From: Sphingobacterium sp.
GTDB lineage: Bacteria > Bacteroidota > Bacteroidia > Sphingobacteriales > Sphingobacteriaceae
Reading direction: 5' to 3'
Assembly: GCA_029239355.1 (NCBI GenBank)
Contig: JAQZAZ010000035.1
Span: forward strand, 1-45,584
Length of the DNA stretch: 45,584 bases
The position numbers and the translations under genes were made by a program. The number at the start of each line of letters is the position of its first letter. Within the stretch, counting starts at the first letter, position 1. Positions 9,842-19,077 of this stretch are shown here, piece after piece. The notes beneath the pieces are model-generated. The model did not search any database and was not told the DNA's origin. It saw nothing but the letters and a program-made list of their open reading frames with translations.

Positions 9842-10846
9842 ATGATGACTATACATTGTACTATGTCCAACCACAGGATCTTATGTTTTGGAGAACTATT
9901 GATACGACTCCAATCCACATCTAAAGGATTTTTTGAACAAAATAATCTGAACGTCTATCCGGGGGGCTCCGAAGCCAACGTGGCTGCGGCCTTAGCACAG
10001 CTCAAAATCCCGACCTGTTATGTAACTGCTATGCCAAGAAACTCTATGACCCTTGAAATTCAGCAAATTTTAACTGATTATGGAGTAGATACTTCCCAAA
10101 TACTTTTTCAGGGAGATCGACTCGGAAGCTATATGCTTCTCTCGGCGAATGGCCTGAGCAATGGTGAAGTGATTTATGACCGAAAGTATTCATCATTTAG
10201 TCAGATTCAAGTAGGTAGCATCGATTGGGAAACCATATTTGATAATATAACCTGGTTCCATTTCACGGCCTTAACACCAGCATTAAATCCTACATTGGCA
10301 GAGGTATGTCTTGAAGCGCTAAAATTTGCCAGCAAAAAAGGAATGAAAATATCCGTTGACCTTAACTATCGGAGTAAATTGTGGCAATATGGCAAAGAAC
10401 CCATTGAAGTCATGCCCGAACTATTAAAATATGTAGATGTAATAATGGGTAATATTTGGGCTGCCAATAAGATGCTGGGGACAAAAATAGAAGCACACTT
10501 TGACAACAACACCCCTAAAGAGGAGTACTTTGCGCACGCAAAAAAAATTTCAAAAGAAATCTTTGACAATTACCCCCGATGTAAACATATTGCAAATACT
10601 TTCCGTTTTATGGAAGACGTCAACCACAACCTCTTTTATGCGACCTATCATACAACTTCCGACCATTTTGTCTCCACAACTTATGAAACAAGATCACTCA
10701 TCGATAGAATAGGGAGTGGAGATGCATTTATGGCCGGATTAATTGCGGCGATTTCCAGCGACCAACCCGAACAGCACGTAATTGATTTTGCCACTAAAAT
10801 TGGCTTTGATAAATTGTTTGTAAAGGGCGATTTCATTAAATTATAA
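9842..10846 (+). CDS. kdgK: PfkB-family sugar kinase, probable 2-keto-3-deoxygluconate/galactonate kinase
   Basis: A 334-residue ribokinase-fold kinase that would phosphorylate a 2-keto-3-deoxy-hexonate with ATP. The N-terminal glycine-rich substrate motif is seen (YPGGSEANVAAALAQL), and the C-terminal PfkB signature DRIGSGDAFMAG holds the catalytic Asp near residue 294. The aldolase gene 10 bp downstream supports a ketodeoxy-sugar substrate. The start is uncertain: ATG at 9842 gives the longest form, and ATG at 9863 (MSNHRILCFGELLIRL) fits family N-termini better. The 173-base upstream gap has only an imperfect -7-like ATATTTTG. KDG versus KDGal preference cannot be told from sequence alone. 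Confidence 0.87.
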   Translation: MMTIHCTMSNHRILCFGELLIRLQSTSKGFFEQNNLNVYPGGSEANVAAALAQLKIPTCYVTAMPRNSMTLEIQQILTDYGVDTSQILFQGDRLGSYMLLSANGLSNGEVIYDRKYSSFSQIQVGSIDWETIFDNITWFHFTALTPALNPTLAEVCLEALKFASKKGMKISVDLNYRSKLWQYGKEPIEVMPELLKYVDVIMGNIWAANKMLGTKIEAHFDNNTPKEEYFAHAKKISKEIFDNYPRCKHIANTFRFMEDVNHNLFYATYHTTSDHFVSTTYETRSLIDRIGSGDAFMAGLIAAISSDQPEQHVIDFATKIGFDKLFVKGDFIKL

Positions 10847-10856
10847 AATTCACATT

Positions 10857-11492
10857 ATGCAAAAAATACTAGATAAAATAACAGAAAATCCGATCATCCC
10901 TATTTTTTATGATGAGGATCCAGTACGATGCCTTGATATTTTACAACAGTGCTACGAGGGAGGTGTCCGGGTTTTTGAATTTGTAAACCGTGGCCCAAAA
11001 GCTTTGGAAAATTTCAATAAGTTAAAATCCAATAAAAAAGCGGATATGATTTTAGGAATGGGGACAATAAAATCTCCGGAAGAGGCACACATTTTTTTGG
11101 ATGAAGGTGCCGATTTTATAGTAAGTCCAATTATTGATCCACAAATTGCTGCCGTGAGCACAGAAAAAGGAAAGCTGTGGATCCCAGGATGCATGACACC
11201 GACTGAAATAAACTTAGCCGTGAGATGTGGCGTTCCACTAATAAAACTTTTTCCTGGAGATGTATTAGGCCCTAATTTCCTAAAAGCGGTAAAGCCCCTA
11301 TTTCCAGATGTCCAGTTTATGGTCACCGGAGGCGTAAAGCTAGAACCATCAAATCTCAGCAGCTGGTTCAGCAATGGTGCTTCAGCGGTTGGTGTAGGCT
11401 CTAGCCTATTTAATATCAATGAAATACATCCTGATCTAACTATTGCAAGTCAATTGCGCAATTCGTTTTTATTTCTTCATGAAAAACAATAA
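10857..11492 (+). CDS. KDPG/KDPGal aldolase (Eda/DgoA family)
   Basis: A 211-residue class I aldolase that would split 2-keto-3-deoxy-6-phospho-gluconate or -galactonate into pyruvate and glyceraldehyde 3-phosphate. The Schiff-base Lys is in PLIKLFPGD (about K130), matching the family KxFPA/G motif. The early Glu lies in VFEFVNRG, and the phosphate-binding glycines in MVTGGVK and GASAVGVGSSLF. Length is normal. It is cotranscribed with the kinase 10 bp upstream; together they form the semi-phosphorylative exit from the ketodeoxy-sugar pool. It ends at the shared convergent terminator at 11495-11518. Confidence 0.92.
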   Translation: MQKILDKITENPIIPIFYDEDPVRCLDILQQCYEGGVRVFEFVNRGPKALENFNKLKSNKKADMILGMGTIKSPEEAHIFLDEGADFIVSPIIDPQIAAVSTEKGKLWIPGCMTPTEINLAVRCGVPLIKLFPGDVLGPNFLKAVKPLFPDVQFMVTGGVKLEPSNLSSWFSNGASAVGVGSSLFNINEIHPDLTIASQLRNSFLFLHEKQ

Positions 11493-11518
11493 AAAAGAGA
11501 GACTAATAAGTCTCTCTT
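11491..11518. terminator. Convergent bidirectional terminator
   Basis: A perfect 10-bp stem AAGAGAGACT / AGTCTCTCTT (11495-11504 and 11509-11518) with a 4-base loop lies between the stops of two convergent aldolase genes. An A-run at 11491-11496 gives a T-run on the minus-strand transcript, so it should be strongest for the minus-strand operon. Confidence 0.85.
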
Positions 11519-11545
11519 CACTTGTCAGATAATTGAGCGTGTTGA

Positions 11546-12298
11546 TCAGGTCGAAAGCTGATGAATAATGGTTTTGCTTGCCTCCTGAATAATTCCAACA
11601 TCGACCGAAAATGAAATATAATCAACTCCCAGATCGAGCCATCTCTTGGCATCTTGGATCTTATCGGTAAAAACACCCGATTTAATATTTTTAGATTTAC
11701 ATTTTTCAATTACATATTGCATTTTTTCCAGCACAAGTGGGTGATTGATCTGACCACTCACCCCTAGGGCCTGTGATAGATCATATGGCCCCAGAAAAAT
11801 CACATCAATACCTTCAACAGAAATGATATCTTCAAAATTCGCTATGGCCTCTTGTCCTTCAAGCTGTAAAATCAGAAATTGCGCGTTTGCTTCCTGAAAA
11901 TAAGCAAATCGATCTTTATTCGAAAATTCTGCCGCACGTACAAATCGGCATACTCCACGCATCCCCAGCGGTGAGAATTTAGCGTGAGATACAGCGGCAC
12001 GCGCTTCCTCCGCAGTTGTTATCTGTGGGACCTGCACGCCTTTAGCGCCGATATCCAATGCTTTTCCTATATCAGTCGCGGTATTGTCTGCAACCCTAAT
12101 TACCGGAAAAGTCCCCGACACCTCAGCGGCGCGGATAAGATTTTGCGCATTCAGCACAGTATTTGGTCCATGTTCCAGATCGATGATGATAAAGTCGAAA
12201 CCGGCGTAGCCCATAGCCTCGATCATCGAAGGATCTGATGTCTTGGAGAAAGGTCCCAGTACCGATTCTCCTTTTTTAATTTTTTCTAAAAAACGCAT
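11546..12298 (-). CDS. HpcH/HpaI-family class II aldolase (2-keto-3-deoxy-sugar-acid aldolase type)
   Basis: A 250-residue metal-dependent aldolase that would cleave a non-phosphorylated 2-keto-3-deoxy-sugar acid to pyruvate and an aldehyde. I start at 12298 (MRFLEKIKKGESVLGPF); an upstream in-frame ATG would overlap the dehydratase gene. Catalytic residues align with E. coli HpaI (H45, R70, E149, D175) at an offset of two: H43 in DLEHGP, R68 in VIRV, E147 in QLEGQE, D173 in GPYDLSQ. It is the last gene of the operon running from the transporter at 15605, 10 bp after the dehydratase. It offers a second exit besides the kinase and KDPG-aldolase route. Substrate (KDG, KDGal, ketodeoxy-fuconate or rhamnonate) is undecided. 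Confidence 0.9.
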   Translation of the reverse strand: MRFLEKIKKGESVLGPFSKTSDPSMIEAMGYAGFDFIIIDLEHGPNTVLNAQNLIRAAEVSGTFPVIRVADNTATDIGKALDIGAKGVQVPQITTAEEARAAVSHAKFSPLGMRGVCRFVRAAEFSNKDRFAYFQEANAQFLILQLEGQEAIANFEDIISVEGIDVIFLGPYDLSQALGVSGQINHPLVLEKMQYVIEKCKSKNIKSGVFTDKIQDAKRWLDLGVDYISFSVDVGIIQEASKTIIHQLST

Positions 12299-12308
12299 AA
12301 CTTTATTT

Positions 12309-13457
12309 TTACCATTCTGCAATTGAATTGTCTCTGTGCCGCCAGACAGGATTATGCCAGTTATGACCAACCTTTTCCATTGCCTGCACATATTCTTCGT
12401 TGACCTCTACCCCGAGGCCACTACCCATGGGAATAGATACCATTCCATCTTGATAATTAAAAATCTCCGGATTCTTAATATAGTCAAGCAAATCATTAGA
12501 TTCATTATAATGAATCCCCAGACTCTGTTCTTGTATTGCGGCATTATAGCTCACTGCATCGATCTGGAGACAGGCCGCCAAAGCAATTGGCCCCAAGGGA
12601 CAATGCGGAGCTAAGGCAACATCGTATGCTTCGGCCATTGCAGCAATCTTTCTACATTCTGTAATCCCTCCTGCATGCGATAGATCCGGTTGGATAATGT
12701 CCACAACCCCAGATTCCAGTACTTTCTTAAAATCCCATCGCGAAAATAGACGTTCTCCTAGTGCAATGGGTATAGCGGTGCTTTTAGCAAGCTCAACAAT
12801 TCCCTCGAAGTTTTCGGAAAGTAAAGGCTCCTCGATAAACAATGGATTAAATTCTTCCAATTTTTTCACCAGAATTTTGGCCATTGGCTTATGTACACGC
12901 CCATGGAAATCAATACCTACATTAATCTCATTGCCAAAATATTCGCGGATAAGCGACATACGCTCCAGTAGGTTGTCGATTTCAACAAAGGAGTCCAAGT
13001 ATTGCAATTTCCCAGTACCATTAATCTTCACTGTATGAAAGCCCCTATCAACGACTTTTTTGATCTCTTCAATAATAACCTGTGGTTCATCACCGCCCAC
13101 CCAGGAATAGACATCCATTTTATCCCTGCATTTGCCGCCGATCAGTTCATGAACAGGTGCATTAAAATATTTTCCCTTCAGATCCCAGAGCGCCTGATCG
13201 ATTCCGGAAATTGCACTCATCAAAATAGGTCCGCCCCGATAAAATCCTCCCCTATACATCGTGTTCCAGTGATCTTCAATAAGACGCGCATCTTTATACA
13301 GAAGCTGTTCCATCAATTCTTTAACGGCGGCCATAACAGTATCTGCCTTGCCCTCTATAATGGGTTCCCCCCAACCGACAATCCCCTGATCAGTCTCTAT
13401 CTTTAAAAATAGCCATCTAGGTGGCACTTTATACAATCTGAATCCTGTGATTTTCAT
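12309..13457 (-). CDS. dgoD: D-galactonate dehydratase-like enzyme, enolase superfamily
   Basis: A 382-residue cytoplasmic enzyme that would dehydrate a sugar acid, most likely D-galactonate, to 2-keto-3-deoxygalactonate. From memory it follows E. coli DgoD over its whole length, including [61 protein letters not shown] and the C-terminal [11 protein letters not shown]. All expected catalytic positions are present: metal ligands D183, E209 and E235, acid/base H185 and H285 with D258, and E310. The gene lies 2 bp after the SDR gene. L-fuconate or another sugar acid cannot be excluded, but the match to DgoD is the strongest functional clue in the locus. Confidence 0.93.
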   Translation of the reverse strand: MKITGFRLYKVPPRWLFLKIETDQGIVGWGEPIIEGKADTVMAAVKELMEQLLYKDARLIEDHWNTMYRGGFYRGGPILMSAISGIDQALWDLKGKYFNAPVHELIGGKCRDKMDVYSWVGGDEPQVIIEEIKKVVDRGFHTVKINGTGKLQYLDSFVEIDNLLERMSLIREYFGNEINVGIDFHGRVHKPMAKILVKKLEEFNPLFIEEPLLSENFEGIVELAKSTAIPIALGERLFSRWDFKKVLESGVVDIIQPDLSHAGGITECRKIAAMAEAYDVALAPHCPLGPIALAACLQIDAVSYNAAIQEQSLGIHYNESNDLLDYIKNPEIFNYQDGMVSIPMGSGLGVEVNEEYVQAMEKVGHNWHNPVWRHRDNSIAEW

Positions 13458-13459
13458 AC

Positions 13460-14248
13460 TTAAAATTTATCCGAGTGATATAGTCTCGCCGTTAATCCTC
13501 CATCGATCAAAAAGTCACTTCCCGTAATATTCTTACTGCTGTCTGTCACCAGAAAGAATACAAGTTCAGCAATATCCTCTGGTGTAGAAATCTTACCCAG
13601 TGCATGCAGAGCAAATATTTCCCTTTCGGTGCCTGCGGGATTTTCCTTTTCGGATAACCACCGTTGATAATGATTTGTATCCGTAAAGCCCGGACAGACC
13701 GCATTCACCCGAATTCCGAATTTTCCCAAACTAATTGCCATACTTCTCGTCATGGCATTAACCCCGCCCTTAGCTGCTGCATACATCTCTGTATCGGGGA
13801 GCGTCCGGTAGGCATGATTAGAAGAAATATTGACAATGCTTCCACCGTCTACATTCTTGACCATTGCCGCAGCAACATATTTACTGCATAAAAAAACACC
13901 TTTCAAATCTGTATCGATAACCTTGTTCCAATCAGACAGCGTGGCTTCTAAAATAGACTTGAAAATCGTAATACCCGCATTGTTGACCAAGACATCAATT
14001 TTGCCAGTAATGCCAAGAACCTCTTCCACCATATTTTTGACACTTTCCTCATTACTGACATCAGTCTGCACATAACGCGCCCAGTACCCCATCTCCTTCA
14101 AATTATTTTCAAGGGCACTCCCCTCATCGTCATATTTTGTTGCCAAAATAACCTTGGCCCCTCTTTTTGCCATCAATTCGGCTATTCCTTTGCCGATACC
14201 ATTTCCCGCACCGGTCACGACAACAACTTTATTATTGATATCTTGCAT
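13460..14248 (-). CDS. SDR-family dehydrogenase, probable sugar 1-dehydrogenase
   Basis: A 262-residue classical short-chain dehydrogenase. The NAD(P) motif TGAGNGIG is at residues 12-19, NNAG at 89-92, the catalytic Ser at about 142-143 (NISSNH), and the Y156-x3-K160 pair is in MYAAAKGG. It ends in [12 protein letters not shown]. In this operon (transporter, SDR, DgoD-like dehydratase, aldolase) its likely job is oxidation of an aldose at C1 to the aldonolactone, the first step of an oxidative galactose- or fucose-type pathway. That role rests on context; the sequence proves only an NAD(P)-dependent SDR. A ketodeoxy-sugar-acid dehydrogenase, as in L-fucose pathways, is the main alternative. 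Confidence 0.85.
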   Translation of the reverse strand: MQDINNKVVVVTGAGNGIGKGIAELMAKRGAKVILATKYDDEGSALENNLKEMGYWARYVQTDVSNEESVKNMVEEVLGITGKIDVLVNNAGITIFKSILEATLSDWNKVIDTDLKGVFLCSKYVAAAMVKNVDGGSIVNISSNHAYRTLPDTEMYAAAKGGVNAMTRSMAISLGKFGIRVNAVCPGFTDTNHYQRWLSEKENPAGTEREIFALHALGKISTPEDIAELVFFLVTDSSKNITGSDFLIDGGLTARLYHSDKF

Positions 14249-14285
14249 TATATATTATTGTTTAGATTGTTTAAATAGAAAAATT

Positions 14286-15605
14286 TTAGAGCTTATTATT
14301 TTTTGTTTCGGGAACTACCGTTATTAAGAAGATAAAGTAAAACGTACATAATCCTGCAAAAGTCAAAAATGACTGGAAGGCGCTAAATTGATCTATCATA
14401 ATTGGGAAAATATAAGTAATTCCAAAACAGGCGGCCCAAAGAAATGCAGAGGCAATGGCCATTCCTTGCTCACGTATTTCCATTGGAAATATTTCAGAAA
14501 TGATTACCCAGGTCACAGGAGCCAATGTAGCTGCATAAGTACCTATAAACAATAACACCAATGCACCGGCCAACGATTGGGGAATATAAGTCCCCTGAAA
14601 GGACAAACCTATAAGCACAAGTAAAATTGCCATTAACCCAGCTCCGGTGACCATCAGTTTTTTACGCCCAACTCTGTCAACCAACCGAATAGCCAATAGT
14701 GTGAAAACCAAATTAACTGAACCTATAAAGATCTGGATGATAAGCTGATTATTCACATTCATTCCAACTTTATCAAATATGATCGGCGCGTAAAACAAAA
14801 CAGCATTAGCACCCGAAATCTGTTGAAATATGGCAACAACGATCGCAATGACCAATAATAAGAGATACGACTTTTTTGAAAAGATCAACAATACCGATTT
14901 TTTTATGTCCTTTTTTTGCTCAGGTTCTCGCAGCGATTGTATTGCCTGAATCTCCTCATCAACATTACCATTCCCCATAATTTTTATTAGCTCTCCCCTT
15001 CCCTTTTCGATTTTACCTTTATATATCAACCATTTAGGACTTTCTGGAAGAAAAAATGCGCCGATAATAAAAAGTCCCGCAGGTAAACAGCCGCTCATAA
15101 ACATCAGCCGCCAGTTGAGCTCAAGATGTGATAAAAAGTAATTCGAATTGTAAGCCATCAATATGCCGATTACGATGGCCAGCTGGTTTAAAGTAACCAT
15201 CTTTCCCCTAATTTGTTGCGGGCTTATTTCAGCTATATATAATGGTGACAGTATGGACGCTCCCCCGACACTAATACCCGCAATAATACGCCAAAGGATC
15301 AACTCGCCGACGGTATTTGCCATACCCATCAAAATCGAGGAAACAATAAAAACAATGGAGACCAGCACAAGAGAATTCTTTCGGCCTATGTGTTCGGTAA
15401 TTTTTCCAAAACCGATCGAACCGACGGCGCAACCTACATATAAGCAACTGGCCACCCAGCCCAGCTCCCCCGGTGAAAGATTAAAAAAGGGTGTGATAAA
15501 CGGAATAGTGCCAGAAAAGATGGCAATATCAAATCCAAAGAGAAGACCGCCTAATGATGCGATCAGACTGTAAATAAAAATATTCCTGTATTTAGCTTCT
15601 ATCAT
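14286..15605 (-). CDS. MFS sugar porter-family proton symporter
   Basis: A 439-residue inner-membrane transporter with about 12 hydrophobic helices and sugar-porter signatures: GGLLFGFDIAIFSG in TM1, GRKNS after TM2, RIIAGISVGGASILSPLYIAE, PESPKWL in the central loop, QQISGANAVLFYAPIIF in TM7, DRVGRKKL, and PVTWVIISEIFPMEIR near TM10, ending PETK. It resembles XylE/GalP-type importers and would carry the monosaccharide freed in the periplasm into the cytoplasm. It is the first gene of the minus-strand operon that continues through the SDR (37 bp gap), the dehydratase and the HpcH aldolase. The divergent epimerase operon starts 284 bp away. Confidence 0.93.
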   Translation of the reverse strand: MIEAKYRNIFIYSLIASLGGLLFGFDIAIFSGTIPFITPFFNLSPGELGWVASCLYVGCAVGSIGFGKITEHIGRKNSLVLVSIVFIVSSILMGMANTVGELILWRIIAGISVGGASILSPLYIAEISPQQIRGKMVTLNQLAIVIGILMAYNSNYFLSHLELNWRLMFMSGCLPAGLFIIGAFFLPESPKWLIYKGKIEKGRGELIKIMGNGNVDEEIQAIQSLREPEQKKDIKKSVLLIFSKKSYLLLLVIAIVVAIFQQISGANAVLFYAPIIFDKVGMNVNNQLIIQIFIGSVNLVFTLLAIRLVDRVGRKKLMVTGAGLMAILLVLIGLSFQGTYIPQSLAGALVLLFIGTYAATLAPVTWVIISEIFPMEIREQGMAIASAFLWAACFGITYIFPIMIDQFSAFQSFLTFAGLCTFYFIFLITVVPETKNNKL

Positions 15606-15787
15606 AATATTGGTTTTTCAATGGTGCTAAGTTAGCTTCAAACACCATTTTATTAAATGTACTAAACAGGCGTATTAATGGACTTTATTATTCTATTGGA
15701 AATCCTCCACGGCAGACTTACAGGAAAATAATAATATAATCCATTTAAATGAAAATTAACTCTATCACAAAACACCTCCCCTTCTAG

Positions 15788-15795
15788 TAAATTTG
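15788..15795 (+). promoter_or_regulatory. Candidate -7 promoter box for the epimerase/glycosidase operon
   Basis: TAAATTTG matches the Bacteroidota -7 consensus TAnnTTTG and lies about 95 bp upstream of the epimerase ATG in the divergent gap with the sugar porter. No clear -33 TTTG is seen at 19-21 bp, so the call is tentative. The rest of the gap (15606-15889) holds no gene. Confidence 0.4.
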
Positions 15796-15889
15796 TACAG
15801 TAATGACCAATAGCAAAATGCTGCATAAATAAACCAGCAGTCATCAAAAATCAAATTATCAATCGGAGCTAAAAAAAGAGCATTTACAT

Positions 15890-16840
15890 ATGAAAAGTTT
15901 TTTGATAAAAAACAAACGTAATATGCGTGTTGAGATATTGGACTGGGGCTGTAGAATTGTCTCCATCCGTGTTCCTGACAGGAATGGAAAACTCATTGAC
16001 ACCGTGTTAAAATATAAAAACATAGCTGACTATAAAAAGGATAAACATTACCTGGGCAGTACTGTAGGGCGTTATGCTAACAGAATTGAAAACGGGAAGT
16101 TCAATCTGCACGATTCTGGGATCCAACTCTCCCAGAATGAGTCGGGGAAAAATCACCTTCACGGTGGATTTATAGGTTTCGACAAAAAGTATTGGAACTT
16201 AACCAGCCACACAGAAAATAGTATTGAAATGCAGATACTGAGTCCTGCAGGTGATGAGGGATATCCCGGAAATCTTACGGTGGATGTCCGTTATGAGGTT
16301 TCTGAGGATAATATCTTGACAATAGATTATCATGCTAAGGCCGACGAAGCTACCCTTGTCAATATCACAAACCATAGTTACTTCAACCTCTCTGACAATA
16401 GAGATTCCATCGATAGCCATGAGCTACAGGTAAATGCTGAATACTATACGCCGTTAAGTGATGGCCATCTTCCTGTCCCTCCCTACAGGAAAAAAGTTAA
16501 AGATACGATTTACGACCTCACAGAACTTCGACCTATAGATACACTGAAACAAGAAATAGGAAATATAAACTATTGCATGGATCCCAGCGACGAAATCAGG
16601 CGGGTAGCAACCATAAAGGACATTGAAAGCGGCCGTAGAATGACAATCTCCTCAGATTATCCGGGTATACAGGTTTATTTCGGAAACTACCTGTCCGGGG
16701 ATTTTAAACCTTTTCAGGGAATGTGCTGTGAGCCCCATTACTTCCCCAACTCTCCAAACATAAACATATATCCTTCAGCACTTTTATTACCTGGAGATCA
16801 TTATGAACATCGCATAAAATATAGTTTTGAAAATTTCTAA
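15890..16840 (+). CDS. galM: Aldose 1-epimerase (galactose mutarotase family)
   Basis: A 316-residue protein that interconverts alpha and beta anomers of an aldose, which would supply the beta-pyranose normally used by sugar 1-dehydrogenases. Family motifs include GRYANRIENGKF (R61, R65), KNHLHGG (H91), the catalytic base His in NITNHSYFNL (H162) and the catalytic Glu in EPHYFPNSPN (E281). There is no signal peptide, so it acts in the cytoplasm. It is the first gene of a four-gene plus-strand operon and ends 10 bp before the GH36 gene. Confidence 0.92.
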   Translation: MKSFLIKNKRNMRVEILDWGCRIVSIRVPDRNGKLIDTVLKYKNIADYKKDKHYLGSTVGRYANRIENGKFNLHDSGIQLSQNESGKNHLHGGFIGFDKKYWNLTSHTENSIEMQILSPAGDEGYPGNLTVDVRYEVSEDNILTIDYHAKADEATLVNITNHSYFNLSDNRDSIDSHELQVNAEYYTPLSDGHLPVPPYRKKVKDTIYDLTELRPIDTLKQEIGNINYCMDPSDEIRRVATIKDIESGRRMTISSDYPGIQVYFGNYLSGDFKPFQGMCCEPHYFPNSPNINIYPSALLLPGDHYEHRIKYSFENF

Positions 16841-16850
16841 TCCAAATGAC

Positions 16851-19052
16851 ATGAAAAAATACACGCTCTTATTAGTCGTAGCCCTATTCGCAGAAATAGT
16901 CAAGGGACAACAAACGCAACTTATGTTAAAAACAATGAAAAACATCATAATGGAAACAAAAGATTTGTCGTTGGTATTGACAGTTGAAGAAAACAAAGAC
17001 GTCAATATGGTCTATCTGGGAAAAAAACTGCAGGACCATAATGAATATAGGCAATTGAACGGTCAGTACAAACAAGGTCATGATTATACCAATATGTACC
17101 AATCGGCCTACACCGCATCAGGCACAAGAAACCTTCTTGAACCTGCCATTAGTGTCGAGCATGCAGACGGTAATCAGGCATTGGATCTAAAATTTGTAGG
17201 CCAAGAGTTAAAAACAATCGATAATAACCGAAAAGAGCTTATCATTAAGCTCAAAGATGAGCTATATCCTTTCCATGTTGAACTTCATTACCTAAGTAAC
17301 TTTCAGGAGAATGTCATTGAACAGTGGGCAGTGATAAAGCACAACGAGAAAAAAAATGTAAAGCTCATCAAATATGCTTCAGCCAATATTAATCTTAAAG
17401 GTGAAGATTACTATCTAAGAAGTTATCACGGTGACTGGATCGCTGAAATGCAACGTGAAGACGAGAAGCTTACCCACGGGATAAAGACCCTTGACAGTAA
17501 ACTGGGTACAAGGACAAACCTATTTAGATCCTCCTATTTTGCCCTTGGCCTCAGCAATAAAATAACTGAAAACCAAGGAACTGTGCTTTTGGGTGGACTG
17601 GAGTGGAGCGGCAACTTTCGCGTGGACTTTGAAAAGGATCCACAGGATAATTTGAGGATCATGGCCGGCGTAAACAATTATGCATCCCATTATTCGCTTG
17701 CCGCAGGCTCAGAGTTTGTCACGCCAAAATTCAGTTTTACGGTATCTACAAATGGACTTGGCGAAGGAAGTAGAAATCTGCACGACTGGGCCAGGAAACA
17801 AAGGTTAATTGATGGTTATGGAGAGAGATATACCTTGCTGAATAACTGGGAAAGTACCTATTTTAATTTTGACGAGCAAAAAATATCCCATTTACTGGAC
17901 AACACAAAAAAACTTGGTGTTGACCTTTTCTTATTAGACGATGGTTGGTTTGGCAATAAATACCCGAGAAATGCAGATACCTCAGCGCTTGGCGATTGGG
18001 AAGAAAATAAATCAAAGCTACCTAACGGACTGCTATCGATCGTTAAGGAAGCCAATAAAAAAGATGTCAAATTCGGTATTTGGGTTGAACCCGAAATGGT
18101 TAGCCCAAAAAGTGAGCTGTATGAGAAAAAACCACAATGGGTGGTAAAACAGCCAAAACGGGATGAATACTATTTCAGAAATCAGCTTGTGTTAGATCTG
18201 TCTAATCCCGAGGTACAAGATTTTGTATTCAATATCTTGGATAACCTTTTTCAAAAAAATCCAGGATTAGCCTACATAAAATGGGATTGCAACGCGGTGA
18301 TCTATAACGCGTATTCATCCTTCCAGAAAGATCAAAATAATTTTTATGTAGATTACACCAAGGGACTGTATCGGGTGTTGGATCGCTTCCGCGAAAAATA
18401 TCCAACAGTCCCAATGATGCTGTGCTCAGGCGGAGGTGGCCGCATTGACTACGGATCCCTACAATATTTTACAGAGTATTGGCCCAGCGATAACACTGAC
18501 CCTTTTGACAGGATCTTTATGCAATATGAAAACTCTTTGTTCTTTCCCTCTATCGCAAGTGTAAATCATGTGACAACTTTCGGGAAACAAGATTTAAAAT
18601 TCAAGATAGATGTTGCCATGATGGGAAAAATGGGATTCGATTTAAACCTGGAGGAGCTGTCTGCAGACGAACTGAGCTTTGCACAACAGGCCGTAAAAAC
18701 CTATGATCAATATAAGCACATTATTTGGCATGGAGATCTATTTCGGCTTGCGGATCCAAGAAAAGACAATCATGCCAGCCTCGCTTATGTCAGCAAAGAC
18801 AAATCGCAAGCACTGATGTTAAACTATCTTGTCCAATACAGCCAGGTTTCCAGTACATCAGCTCCAATACGGTGGTTGGGCTTAGATCCAAATAAAAAGT
18901 ATAAAATACAGGAAATCAACTTACATGGAACAAACAGTTGGATACCATCGGAACTTATCCTCTCAGGTGACTTCTTGATGAAAGTAGGCTTGAACCCCAT
19001 ACTGAACAACAATAGAAAAAGTGTCATACTGGCATTAAAAGCCATCAATTAA
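16851..19052 (+). CDS. GH36 alpha-galactosidase, secreted
   Basis: A 733-residue retaining glycoside hydrolase that would remove terminal alpha-D-galactose. I start at 16851 (MKKYTLLLVVALFAEIV) because this gives a signal peptide; an in-frame ATG at 16827 overlaps the epimerase gene. GH36/clan D motifs are the LLDDGWFG barrel strand, KWDCN with the nucleophile at D479, CSGGGGR, and WPSDNTDP with the acid/base at D547. These numbers sit close to D478 and D548 of Geobacillus AgaA. It is a periplasmic enzyme cotranscribed with the lactonase and GH95 genes. Its presence argues that alpha-D-galactose is one of the sugars freed. Confidence 0.94.
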   Translation: MKKYTLLLVVALFAEIVKGQQTQLMLKTMKNIIMETKDLSLVLTVEENKDVNMVYLGKKLQDHNEYRQLNGQYKQGHDYTNMYQSAYTASGTRNLLEPAISVEHADGNQALDLKFVGQELKTIDNNRKELIIKLKDELYPFHVELHYLSNFQENVIEQWAVIKHNEKKNVKLIKYASANINLKGEDYYLRSYHGDWIAEMQREDEKLTHGIKTLDSKLGTRTNLFRSSYFALGLSNKITENQGTVLLGGLEWSGNFRVDFEKDPQDNLRIMAGVNNYASHYSLAAGSEFVTPKFSFTVSTNGLGEGSRNLHDWARKQRLIDGYGERYTLLNNWESTYFNFDEQKISHLLDNTKKLGVDLFLLDDGWFGNKYPRNADTSALGDWEENKSKLPNGLLSIVKEANKKDVKFGIWVEPEMVSPKSELYEKKPQWVVKQPKRDEYYFRNQLVLDLSNPEVQDFVFNILDNLFQKNPGLAYIKWDCNAVIYNAYSSFQKDQNNFYVDYTKGLYRVLDRFREKYPTVPMMLCSGGGGRIDYGSLQYFTEYWPSDNTDPFDRIFMQYENSLFFPSIASVNHVTTFGKQDLKFKIDVAMMGKMGFDLNLEELSADELSFAQQAVKTYDQYKHIIWHGDLFRLADPRKDNHASLAYVSKDKSQALMLNYLVQYSQVSSTSAPIRWLGLDPNKKYKIQEINLHGTNSWIPSELILSGDFLMKVGLNPILNNNRKSVILALKAIN

Positions 19053-19077
19053 AAACGAATAAAAATCAAGTAAGAAA

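Noticed and set aside
10952..11419. 155-codon minus-strand frame opposite the KDPG aldolase
   Set aside because: Entirely within an unambiguous aldolase gene and low-complexity in composition; a shadow.
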